Positions 55,401-64,000 of a stretch of DNA of 64,000 nucleotides are shown piece after piece; position 1 is the first letter of the stretch; every line of letters begins with the position of its first letter. The DNA is from Hevea brasiliensis (lineage: Eukaryota; Streptophyta; Magnoliopsida; Malpighiales; Euphorbiaceae): assembly GCF_030052815.1 (NCBI RefSeq), contig NC_079497.1:20660258-20724257 (forward strand), given 5' to 3'. A program made the position numbers and the translations under genes. The notes under the pieces are model-generated. The model did not search any database and was not told the DNA's origin. It saw only the letters and a program-made list of their open reading frames with translations.

Positions 55401-55420
55401 GCTACAATGAGGGTGTTACA
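52402..55420 (-). repeat. T1 5' LTR (3019 bp)
   Basis: Plus reading TGTGACATCCCTTACCCG ... GAGGGTGTTACA. Uninterrupted version of the LTR, used to define the solo-LTR insertion. Small open frames in it (for example 53693-53944) are not genes. Confidence 0.95.
54858..54875. other. Conserved 18-bp palindrome in T1 5' LTR
   Basis: TGACATCATATGATGTCA, identical to 47010-47027. Confidence 0.8.
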
Positions 55421-55425
55421 ATGGG
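55421..55425. repeat. Target site duplication of T1, right (ATGGG)
   Basis: Copy of 41422-41426. Confidence 0.95.
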
Positions 55426-56550
55426 GCCTTCAGGGTCTCAATGAACAAAGACCAGAGTTCATTGTCTGTCACCAGAGGATAAAGTTCAGCTGCCTTTTCT
55501 CTCCATCTCTGGGCATACTCCTTAAAGCTCTCCCTTTCCCTCCGCACCAGATTGTAGAGGTCTCTCTGTGTGGGGGCAACATCACAGTTGAACTTATATT
55601 GTTTGAGGAAAGTGTCCACTAAATCCTTCCAGGAGCGTAATATACTTCTATCCAATTGTATGCACCAACGTAAAGCTACCTCTGTGAGACTTTCATGAAA
55701 GAAGTGTACTAAGAGTCTGTCATTTTCTGTAAGAGTGGACATCTTGGCTATGAAGGTGGCCAAATGGATGTGCGGGTTGGAGCTCCCTTGTATTTATCAA
55801 ATTTCGGGACTTTAAATTTTGGCCATACCACTACATCTGGCACTAATCTCAGTGAAGACACATCAACTGAGCCATATATATTTGACCCTTCAATAACTCT
55901 TAGTCTTTCCTCTAGAGCAAATAACTTCTCATTCTCCTTCTCTATATTTTCTCCTCCTATTGCATGGGCTATTCCCCCAGTTGGAAAATTAGTTGTAGGG
56001 TAAATTGAAGGGATTGGTGCTAAAGGATGAAATTCTGCATTTGGGACAGCCTGGTGATAAGAGACAGGTAATTCACTGCTTGGGAATGTTGGATTGAAGG
56101 TAATTTTTGGGTCAGGAATGGGAGTTTGGAAGGTGAAAGAAGTTGAGGCTTGGTCATGAAGCTTTTGGGCATGAGCATCAATTGTTGTTGTAAATGGGAG
56201 AATTACTGGTAAATTTGGTTTCGGTGCTGGCTGGGTGGTTTCTTCGTTTTGGGACATTTTTCTCATTATCTTCATTAACTCTGAGATCTTTCCCTTAATT
56301 CTGAAACTTGCCCTTGTAGGTTCTGCACTTGTTCTTTCTCTTCCATTATCCTCTTTGTTCGAGATCCTGTTAAGTAAACTCTTCTTGGTACAACTGGTTG
56401 CTGGATCGAATTTGCTTTGGGAGCAATATTGGTTTCCTGTGGAAAAAGTGCATTATCAGTTTTATTTCTATAAATAATTTTATAGTGACCAAAGTTTTGG
56501 CCGATCAAAGGATACTGTAGCAAGCAATTGCCTGAAATGGTGTCTGCCAA
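55426..56550 (-). pseudogene. G1 gag, N-terminal part
   Basis: Minus strand. Start MADTISGNCLLQYPLIGQNF at 56550, followed by QVQNLQGQVSELRE (short coiled coil). A frameshift near 56275 leads to MSQNEETTQPAPKPNLPVIL and a Pro/Thr-rich part, then GENIEKENEKLFALEERLRV and VVWPKFKVPKFDKYKG, where another frameshift at 55755 leads to MATFIAKMSTLTENDRLLVH, LRWCIQLDRSILRSWKDLVD and YNLVRRERESFKEYAQRWRE, the classical Retrotrans_gag core. The text stops at FIETLKAP where T1 inserted; the missing C-terminal half starts at 41421. Confidence 0.92.
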
Positions 56551-56836
56551 GGGTTAATTACATTATTCTTTATAATGGCATCATTCGATAGTCCAACCAT
56601 AAATGACGGGGTGTATGCATGGTTATGATACATGTTCATATGACGATATGTCTTTTTGCATAGCTCTAATGAGGATAAATCCTACAAGAGTTACACTATT
56701 CATTCATAAGTTTCAAGGTTCCAAAACACAGTTTTATTATTCATAAAGCATACATAGTATTGCACTATTGCCTAGGCTCAAGAAGGCTCCTTAAAATACA
56801 ATGACATCTTTTGAGATACTCATATAATCTCGCTTC
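56551..56836 (-). other. Spacer between upstream ORF and gag of G1
   Basis: About 290 bp without a coding signal I can support on either strand. Confidence 0.6.
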
Positions 56837-58688
56837 TTATTTTACAGGGTTGAATGTCTTCAAAGCATATTCGGATTCAGGCAGCAGTTCTTGTTTCTCT
56901 TACGCTATCATCTTTTCTAACCGGTTGACATTCCCTCGCAGTTCTTGGTAAAGGGTGGCTTGTTTGTCCTTTTCCTTTTTTTCTTTAGCACACTCTTTCA
57001 AGATGTCATTGATTAATTGTGCCTGATCCTTAAGCTCAAGCTTCCTCTTCTTGCTTTCTTGTTTGTATTCTTCCACCAGTATCTCATGATGTTCCAATCT
57101 TTCTTGTAATTTACCGTTTTGTATCTCTTTCTCCTTTACTGTGCTTTGGAGCGAAACCTTCTCTTTTTTCCATTGGGCTTTTCGTCCCTCATGTTCCATT
57201 TCTCCTGCCATCATCTCTTCTCTAAGTCTCTTTACTTCCTTTTCCAACATTTGCTATTGATCTTCTAACTATTTTATGTGTTCTTTCAGCTGCTGATTCT
57301 CAGTAGTCAAACTTTGAAGAGGACTGCCCAATCCGGCATTAACTTTTTTCAAACAGACTTCTTAGTTAGATATGCTTTCCCCGAACCTTGTCAGTTTGGA
57401 GATTCGATATTCCTTGTCCCTCTTGTCTCTCCATAGGGAATATTCTTCCGTTATACCTGGCAATTTAGGTGACTGTTCTATCAAGATCATCTTTTTCCAA
57501 GATTTGTGCAAAGCTTTCAGTTCACCTTCTCTACCAGGTTCATGATAGAAATGAGTTTGATGGAATCCTTCAATACTGGGAATGACTTGAGTCGAGCTGA
57601 ATTACCTCATTACCATGGTTGGGACATAACTTGTGCATCCAGTTAGCCCTACCAATGGTACAAAATGATGACCTCCTATACTGATCAAGATGGGTTGGCC
57701 TGTAGTCCACAACTACCTCCAGCAGTAATTGTAGGTAGTTGTGGACTACTAAAACTTAGAATCTGCTCTTGCCATTACTGTTCATCCTTTTGACTTATTA
57801 CTAACTTCACCATCTTTTTAATAATGGGCTGATCAGAGTACCAGGTTAGACCCTTAGTTTCTAGTGGATAGATATGACTGAGGATCCAAAGATACAGCAG
57901 CTGGATGCAACACTTAATGATTCCCTTACCCTTTCATTGGCAATATGTCAAGGTCAAGAAGGTCTAAGCGAGAATGGCAGGTATTAGATTGACATTCTAT
58001 TTTTCCACTGCTCAAAACAATTCCGTGATGTTATGAGTTACAATTCCCAGAGGTCCAGGGAATAAGACCAGTCCTTAAATCCCTAGAGCTAGAATGGACA
58101 AAGCCTTATCCCATCTCTTACCCTGAATATACTGGTCCAAATGCTTCTTAATGTAAATCCAAAGCCAGCCATACGAGTTTCCCTTAATGGTTTCTTTTAC
58201 TTTAACTTCCTCTACTGGGACTCCTATTATGTACGCGAACCGTTTCCATGTCTGTCTATGATCAAGGTAGAGATAAATACGATTCTGGGCTATATAAGAG
58301 ATCTCTAGCAGCGTCTGATATTCCTCTACCGTGGGTGTCGTATCAACATCATTGAATGAAATTACTTTATAACCGGGATTTCAAGTAGATAGAATGGCCT
58401 TTAGTGCCGGAGCTTGTGCTTTGACCCGTATCAGAGAGGCAATCTTCCCATATTTTTCCTCGAACTGCGTCTGGGCATGATTGGGCAATGATTATAACTA
58501 TTTAACAAGTCATCAAAACCGGCTGTTCTGATCTCAATTTTACTAGGATCTAATGGAGGCAACGGATAGGTTTCTGCTTTTATCTCACTAGTCTGTAAAG
58601 ATTTTGAATCATGGATTGATTTTAATCTTTGTTGAGCATCCCGTTTCTATTTTGAAACCTCTTCGGCTGACTGGCTCGAAGATGCCAT
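56837..58688 (-). pseudogene. G1 upstream ORF (extra ORF 5' of gag), coiled-coil C-terminus
   Basis: Minus strand, from ATG 58688 (MASSSQSAEEVSK, stop, then KRDAQQRLKS) to the stop at 56837-56839 (KTFNPVK). Middle text: PPLDPSKIEIRTAGFDDLLN (58560), LLEISYIAQNRIYLYLDHRQ and WKRFAYIIGVPVEEVKVKET (58310-58190), LFPGPLGIVTHNITELF (about 58050), WYSDQPIIKKMVKLVI (about 57810). The last 116 codons (57250-56900) are a strong coiled coil (LEKEVKRLREEMMAGEMEHE and onward). This resembles the plant DUF7745-type proteins found in Tat/Ogre-like elements, an assignment from memory. Function unknown. Many stops and frameshifts. Confidence 0.7.
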
Positions 58689-59522
58689 TTTAAAGTTTTC
58701 CTTACCCTTAGCAAACACCAATTTATAATACCTGTGGAGAAAATAAGTTAGCAGAATAAATTCAAATAATTTTGAATTATACTGCTTGCTTGGCAATATC
58801 TATACACGTATCAAAGTAGGAAGGTGTTTAGATCATCTTGGCAGTATGATTCAAAATTACCCTCATGTTATTTAAGAAAAGTTTAACAATATAAACAGAG
58901 TAAGGTGAAAGCAAGTTCCCTTTTGTCTTAATACAGGGTAACCATGACATAGGGTAGGTACTATCTAATTGGATGGTCTTACCCTCAAGGATGGTTTATT
59001 ATGGGCTTTGACTAATGTGACGGTTTAGCTCAAGGTCTAATTTTCTAAAGCCACAGGTCCCCAAATTGTCCCTACTGTAAACCGTAGAGCCTTATTTCAC
59101 CATTATGATACTAACGGGACAAACCCATGGGTATCATAATAAGTGAAATAAGTTCCAATCTAAGCAGAAGTTTTCACGGATACTAATGGGGTAAAAACCT
59201 ACGAGTACCGCTACATGACTCCCTCCTACTTCCTAAAGGGTAAGAGAGCCCGGGTGTAGCGCTAAAGTATGTGAGGACATTGTATAGGTGATCAGTGTGT
59301 GAAGGGACACATTTACCTCTTCCTTATTCAAGGGAATTTAGACGAGGATTACTCCAATAAATGAAACAATCAAAACAAACAAAATGGTTAGAGATAATAG
59401 TAATAATCAAAATATTAAAACTTCTGATTCTATAAGTTAACCCCTGAAAATATCAATTTATAAAAGCACAGAATTAAATTTGCTCTTTGGACTTCTAAAC
59501 CAAGGTTATTTTGGTTTATATT
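58689..59522 (-). other. G1 leader between PBS and upstream ORF
   Basis: Non-coding, about 830 bp. Contains repeated GGGTACCAT/ACCCATGGGTATCAT-type text near 59110-59210, but no structure I can name. Confidence 0.55.
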
Positions 59523-59540
59523 CTCTAGCGGAGTCGCCAA
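59523..59540 (-). other. G1 primer-binding site
   Basis: Minus strand TTGGCGACTCCGCTAGAG two bases downstream of the LTR end TTGTGACA. The TGGCGACTCCGCT form is typical for Tat-lineage elements; I do not assign the tRNA. Confidence 0.75.
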
Positions 59541-59542
59541 GC

Positions 59543-60230
59543 TGTCACAAGGGTTTTACAATAGTCGGATGATTTTCATTGAAGTGAAAAAAGTAAAGAG
59601 TCGCCACTTTAATTTTAAGGGAAATTAAAGGAAACCATTACTGAAAATAAAAACCACTTCCGAAACAGAGATTCTAAGTTCGGAGTCTTTTCACGGGTGG
59701 GGAAGGTGTTAGGCACCCCACCTCATCTCTTAATGAGGGTCAGCAAATTTAACGATGTGCTCTTAATAACTTACGATTGATAATTTGTATCGCAAGGGAT
59801 TTTGCGGTCACTTGGACGAATTCTCACCGAAGTGGGAAAAGTAAGGAGTTGTCACTTTAATTTTGAGGGAAATTAAAGAAAATCATTTTTAAAAATAAAT
59901 TAAAAAAAACCACTTTGAAAATAGAGATTCTAGGTTCGGGGTCCGTACACTAGTGGGGAAGGTGTTAGGCATCTAACCTCGTCCCTCGACGAGGGTAAGC
60001 AAATTTAATGTTGTGCTCTTTATAAATGAAAATTGATAATTAAGAGGGGGGGGGGTGATAATGGCAATGTTAATCCTTTATATGGATAAAAGGAGTATTT
60101 GATATTTCACTATTTAGGGTTGCCCAAGAACACAAGTACATGAAATGACCCTTCAGTGAATAGTGGTTGTGTAATGGATTTTTTTGTTGCGGGTTAATTC
60201 GCATATTGAAGTTGTGATGTTTTAATTTGG
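59543..60230 (-). repeat. G1 5' LTR, 3' portion (outer limit uncertain)
   Basis: Plus reading starts TGTCACAAGGG next to the PBS. It carries two successive LTR-end units (59545-59789 and 59790-60045), then a 10-G run (60046-60055) and AT-rich sequence to the array at 60235. The LTR start (TGTAGACACC type) is not seen to the right, so the LTR is truncated or extends through the array into rearranged sequence. Confidence 0.75.
59545..60045 (-). repeat. Tandem duplication of the G1 LTR terminus (about 245 bp x 2)
   Basis: Both units contain, on the plus strand, CGCAAGGG/CACAAGGG, AAGTAARGAGTYGYCACTTT, the AGATTCTA(A/G)GTTCGG block, GTGGGGAAGGTGTTAGGCA and the GAGGGT(A/C)AGCAAATTTAA block. They differ by scattered substitutions, so the duplication is not recent. 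Confidence 0.88.
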
Positions 60231-60234
60231 GTTT

Positions 60235-60870
60235 AAGTTAAGAGAATTCGAGTAAAAAAAACTCTCCCGATCTCTTAACGTATTAGGAGGGAGATTTCAG
60301 ATAAGAACTCTCCTCCGATCTCTACACATTTTATTAAGATTTTTAGCCGAGAATTCAGGTAAGAACTCTCTCCCGATCTCTTAGGGTATTCTATTTAAAA
60401 TTTAAGCGGGAGATTTCGGATAAGAACTCTCCTCTGATCTCCACATGTTTTATTAAGGTTTTGGTCAAGAATTCGGGTAAGGATTTTCCCCCGATCTCTT
60501 AGAGTATTCCGTTTAAAATTTAAGCGAGAGATTTCGGATAAGAACTCTCCTCCGATCTCTATATATTTTATTAAGGTTTTGGTCAAGAATTCGGGTAAGA
60601 ACTCTCCCTCGATCGCTTAGAGTATTCTGTTTAAAATTTAAGCGGGAGATTTCGGATAAGAACTCTCCTCCGATCTCTAAATATTTTATTAAGGTTTTGG
60701 TCGAGAATTCAAGTAAGGACTCTCCCTCGATCTCTTAGAGTATTATGTTTAAAATTTAAGCAGGAGATTTTGGATAGGAACTCTCCTCTGATCTCCACAT
60801 ATTTTATTAAGGTTTTGGTCGAGAATTTAGTTGAGAACTCTCCCCCAATTTCTTAGTGTTAAGGATTTTA
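60235..60870 (+). repeat. Tandem array, 118-bp period
   Basis: AAGCGGGAGATTTCGGATAA recurs at 60404, 60522, 60640 and 60758 (exact 118-bp steps). Each period holds two related halves ending CTCTCCTCCGATCTC and CTCTCCCTCGATCTCTTAG. The half-unit is the 61-bp repeat of 8838-9165. Confidence 0.93.
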
Positions 60871-61079
60871 ATTGAGAATTCGTGATCAATGTGGTTGATC
60901 CTTTTAGGATCTTAACTTCTCTTTCCTGACCAGGTTCTCTAGCAACTCCTCCAATACTCATCTTGTAGCTAGGCCTTGTGAGACCACAGTCACAGCAGCT
61001 AAGAATTAGCTACATAACTTATTGTCTCTAAAGCTTGGTTCTCACATAGAGGAATAAAGGTCCTCACTGCTTTTAGCTT
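60871..61079. other. Unassigned sequence between array and coiled-coil ORF
   Basis: No feature recognised. The boundary between G1-family LTR sequence and the G2 element must lie in or near here. Confidence 0.4.
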
Positions 61080-61597
61080 TATCCACTCTGATTACAGTAA
61101 GCACACAGCTTTAGGATGCCCAAGCATAGGTTCCTGAGATCTTTCTTGCTTATGTAGAAAAGAATAAGTCTTCTGCATCCTTTTCTACCTCCATTATTGC
61201 CTTCACCACCTACCATGCTGAGTTTAGGAAGCTTATTCAAAAAGCTCAATCTTATATGTCCCAAGCTAGAGAAAAGGAAGATAAGGTGAAGGCCATCAAG
61301 GATAAGGTGGCTAGCCTAGAAGAGCAGTTAGCTAGTTTGAAGGCAAAGATTGTAGAGCTGAAGATAGAGGAGGCCTTTCTTTTATAACAGGTGAAGGATT
61401 TGCTTCTTGATCAAATAATTAAAAAAGGTGTGATCTTGTCTAAGGGTGAGGCCTTGAGGGAGCTGACTGCAACTACAAAGGCTATGATTTAGGAACATCA
61501 ATTGTGCTCAGAGTTTTTGGCTTCTAGCCAAAGTCGTTGGACAACCCTTTGTGATTCCATCTTATCTCTTTCGCAGACCTTGACATTTGATACTTAG
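61080..61597 (+). pseudogene. Antisense coiled-coil ORF remnant of element G2
   Basis: Plus strand, protein-like from about 61130: PEIFLAYVEKNKSSASFSTS, YHAEFRKLIQKAQSYMSQAR, then the heptad-rich VKAIKDKVASLEEQLASLKA up to the stop at 61386. The frame continues VKDLLLDQIIKKGVILSKGE, a second stop, and ends at 61597. It faces the G2 integrase tail-to-tail, the usual place of the antisense extra ORF in Retand/RIRE2-type Tat elements, and resembles in style the C-terminus of 22870-23300. No start codon or N-terminal domain is present. Confidence 0.55.
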
Positions 61598-61609
61598 TTA
61601 TTATACATA

Positions 61610-61617
<8 letters not shown>

Positions 61618-61651
<34 letters not shown>
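61618..61651. repeat. (TA)n microsatellite
   Basis: About 16 TA units. Confidence 0.97.
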
Positions 61652-61653
<2 letters not shown>

Positions 61654-61865
61654 CAGCTATACTGTGAATGGTGAGCCATGTGTTGGCTTTATTTATTCAT
61701 ATATTTTATAAGTGGCCAAAAAAGCCAACTTTGATTACAAAGCTTATCTTAACTGCATGTGATTACATTGAATATCTAGTCATTATGTTAGCTTTCATTA
61801 CATTGTTCTATGCAAGAATTCTATGCTAGCCGTGGAGTCATCTTTAATGAGGTCGTAGGTCAGCC

Positions 61866-62851
61866 TTAGTTGTTTTCTTCTTGCATTTCCCATATAACGG
61901 GAAAGTATTTCCTTAGGTATCTTCCATTGATTGACTTCTTATGTGGCTCTCCTATAAGACTTGCTAACCAATAAGCATTACCTTTGAATACCTAATGTAC
62001 CTAGAAGTGTCCTTCCTAGCTTAGAAACCATTTGCCAAACTTCCTGTCTTTGGCACCAATAGGTAACACCGTTTTCCATACCAATTCTCCTTATTGAAAA
62101 TTTTGCCTTAAAATCCTTTTATTGTAGATTCTTGACACCTTCCTCTTTTGTGTAGCCATGTGATTGAATGCTTGCATCCACACTTTGCCCAAGTCCTCCA
62201 ACTCCATGGCCATAGCCTGAGTGTATTCATCTAGAGTAAGGCCATTTTTTAGAAAGGTTTTGAGTAAAGGAACTATTACCTCCATTGGGAATACTGCATC
62301 GTGACCATAAGTCAAGGCAAAACGGCTTGCTTATGTTTCATCCTGTTTGGAAGTCCTGTATGCCCATAAGGTCTTTAACAAGAGCAGGTGCCACTCTCTT
62401 GGGTTATGGTCAATCATTTTCTCCAGGATGCCAATCAAGACCTTGATGGATGCTTCTGTTTGCCCATTAGCCTAGGCATAGTATGGAGTTAAAGTGAGTA
62501 GCTTTATGCTATAGTCCTCTATAATGTTCCTCATATCTTGTCCACTAAACATCATTCCCTGGCCAATTGTAATGATTTGAGGGATTCCAAACTTGTGAAT
62601 AATGTGCTTCTTGATGACCTTAATTACGTTGCCTTGTTCCACCTTTTTTGCAGGCACTGCTTCTACCCATTTAGTGAAGTAGTTTATTACTACAATAATT
62701 AAAATATGGCCCATTGAAGATGTTGGATGAATTTTACCTATGAGGTCAATATCCTAACCTCTGAATGGCCATGGCTTTAAGATAGGGTGCATCTCCTCTG
62801 TTAGTCTCCTCTTCACAACGCCATATCTTTAGCATTGCTGGTAACCCTTAG
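61866..62851 (-). pseudogene. Integrase of a Tat/Retand-like element G2, truncated
   Basis: Minus strand. RYGVVKRRLTEEMHPILKPW (62835-62770), DIDLIGKIHPTSSMGHI (first Asp), INYFTKWVEAVPAKKVEQGN, HKFGIPQIITIGQGMMF (the second catalytic Asp of the usual TxDQG is Gly), LTPYYA, stop, ANGQTEASIKVLIG (Glu). Then EWHLLLLKTLWAYRTS, LTYGHDAVFPMEVIVP, and the C-terminal KTVLPIGAKDRKFGKWF, WLASLIGEPHKKSINGRYLR, ending EMQEENN at the stop 61866-61868. The upstream zinc finger and the rest of pol are missing because another LTR element starts at 62852. At least four stops. Confidence 0.9.
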
Positions 62852-64000
62852 TGTAACAACCCAACAAGGGACCATTATTGGTGCAAGGAAACGGGTCAGC
62901 TTAATGCTACTAGAACCTATAGCAAGCCTAAGACTTGATAAACATAACTCATTCCACATAAACCTAAACCTAAGTAACTCATGAATAATCAAACCTTAGC
63001 ATTTACATTAGAACATAAATCATTTTTCTTTGAACAGTACAAAATTTGAACTTTTTCATTTCATTCATAAACACTAAAGTGTAATTCTTTCATACATACA
63101 TAACTACTCAGTGAGTATGCTTAAAAGGTTAAGGTAAAAATACATATCTTAAACTTTAAACATCATATATTACAGTTCTTCTAAAATCAAGCATGGTATC
63201 TAGTAATTACAAATTACATGTCTAATTTATAACACAACATGCATAAGGACTTGCTAACTCATGCCTCTGACTAGCTATTCCTGTAGGTAACTCTACTCCT
63301 GCAACCCTGCACCTGGGGGTTAGGGGAGAGGGGTCAGCAAGCTTCAAAAAGCTTAGTGAGTAAACTAACAGTTACAGTTGTCAGATTAATCATCTCATAA
63401 ATATGTAATGCATCAGTCATATGAGTTTTTCAAATCATAAACAATTCACATAAGATGAACTTGTCACTAGTGATTTTTCATAACCAATTTGCCCAGTTCA
63501 TATAGATGCTCTTCAGGACTTCCTCTTAAATACATAATATAACTAAAGTGCCTGGCTCACAAAAAAGTTCCTTGGGTCTTTCTCTTTCATAATAGTGAGC
63601 CAGGGGCTTTTCTAGACCTCTCATGGTCTGACCACCTTATATCATGCATGATCATAATATATAACTTATCATGGGGAAATTAGTGGGTCATTTAATATCC
63701 ATCATGCAACAATAATAAATATGCAATAATATAGCACTTTTGTGTTCTAAATACATACACTCTAATAAAATCATAAAGTGATGCATGAGAATGATTTGAG
63801 CTCAATTAAAATAAGTTTCCATTTATTAGATTTAGTGTTACTCAATTCTTATAGCCTATTAACCACCAGACACTAATGATCGCTATCCGCTTATCCTTGG
63901 CTTCCTGGGTCCCTCAAATCTAATCTTATGAAAGTCAGACCTTAATGAGTTTTTAGAACTCTAAAACTCTATACATAAAACAAACAACTTATTCTAGGTC
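62852..64000 (-). mobile_element. Edge of a further LTR element, continues beyond the window
   Basis: TGTAACAACCCAACAAGGGA begins abruptly inside the G2 integrase, preceded by CTTAG (62847-62851), the candidate target duplication. The following 1.15 kb is AT-rich, non-coding, with CTGGGGGTTAGGGGAGAGGG and AAGCTTCAAAAAGCTTAGTG near 63310-63360. These occupy the position of the R-like GCTTAGTGGTGCC segment in the T1 LTR read the same way, which suggests a chromovirus LTR in minus orientation. Orientation is uncertain. Confidence 0.6.

Larger units (their letters stand above)
41427..55420 (-). mobile_element. Chromovirus (Tekay/Del-like) element T1, nested in G1 gag
   Basis: 14.0 kb minus-strand Ty3/gypsy element: 5' LTR 52402-55420, Met-tRNA PBS, gag, protease, RT, RNase H, integrase ending in a chromodomain, PPT, 3' LTR 41427-47571. 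The LTR of about 3 kb and the chromodomain directly at the integrase end suggest Tekay/Del. Its 3' LTR is interrupted by an inverted solo LTR of the same family. Many Gln codons are now stops. Matching ATGGG duplications define the insertion. Confidence 0.95.
24033..59542 (-). mobile_element. Tat/Ogre-like Ty3/gypsy element G1, internal region with two nested insertions
   Basis: Minus-strand element. Read right to left: PBS 59523-59540, leader, upstream ORF, gag, protease with G-patch, probable intron, RT, RNase H, second (archaeal-type) RNase H, integrase, repeat-rich tail, PPT at 24033-24047. Removing C2 and T1 leaves about 12.3 kb, the size expected for Ogre-like elements. The dual RNase H, extra 5' ORF and intron before RT all fit the Tat/Ogre branch. 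Stops are present in most ORFs, and a stop follows the protease motif. The frame of gag and integrase resumes exactly across the two insertion sites. Confidence 0.88.

Noticed and set aside
61618..61651. TATA promoter in the (TA)n run
   Set aside because: Simple microsatellite without a downstream gene.
1..64000. Endogenous plant pararetrovirus
   Set aside because: No movement protein or coat protein motifs; all RT regions are flanked by LTRs and integrase.
1..64000. Host protein-coding gene
   Set aside because: All long or motif-bearing ORFs belong to retroelements; remaining gaps show no exon-like conserved domain I can recognise.

Overview
The window looks like plant nuclear DNA, almost certainly from a eudicot, and is built almost entirely of nested LTR retrotransposons. 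I see no host gene, no rRNA or tRNA gene and no bacterial-type signal. The reasons are: full sets of LTR, primer-binding site (PBS), gag-pol and polypurine tract (PPT); Athila, Tat/Ogre-like and chromodomain Ty3/gypsy lineages; Angela-like Ty1/copia copies with 2.1 kb LTRs; AT-rich sequence; and five insertion sites with 5-bp target duplications, four of them seen on both sides. The species cannot be fixed from this; a Malpighiales-type genome is only a guess.

Layout. (1) 1-8553 (+): Ty1/copia element C1, 5' LTR cut by the window start, 3' LTR 6457-8553. It sits in an LTR-end fragment (8554-8836) of a Tat/Ogre-like family. (2) 9386-19112 (+): Athila element A1, duplication CTTAA, no integrase, inserted in the same older sequence (8838-9385 plus 19118 onward). 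(3) 20.4-23.3 kb (+): a decayed gene with its own TATA box encoding a putative gypsy-type transposon (Transposase_28-like) plus coiled-coil protein, antisense to the element on its right, preceded by a weaker second candidate. (4) 24033-59542 (-): internal region of G1, a large Tat/Ogre-like Ty3/gypsy element (about 12.3 kb once insertions are removed) with an upstream coiled-coil ORF, gag, protease plus G-patch, a probable intron, RT, two RNase H domains, integrase and a repeat-rich 3' tail.

G1 is broken twice. Copia element C2 (27036-36206, -, duplication CATAT) cuts its integrase zinc-finger region. A Tekay/Del-like chromovirus T1 (41427-55420, -, duplication ATGGG) cuts its gag. In both cases the G1 frame resumes across the duplicated site. 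T1's left LTR is itself interrupted by an inverted solo LTR of the same family (42916-46012, +, duplication TAAAC).

(5) 59543-64000: the G1 5' LTR end (with a tandem duplication of its terminus), a 118-bp tandem array, an antisense coiled-coil ORF, the integrase of a second Tat/Retand-like element G2 (-), and from 62852 the edge of a further LTR element leaving the window.

Relative order: G1 and G2 are oldest, then T1 and C2 within G1, and the solo LTR within T1. A1 and C1 entered a G1-family LTR; C1 has the most similar LTRs and is probably youngest. Every element carries disabling mutations (stops, lost catalytic residues, deletions), though RT of C1 and integrase of C2 are still open over long stretches.
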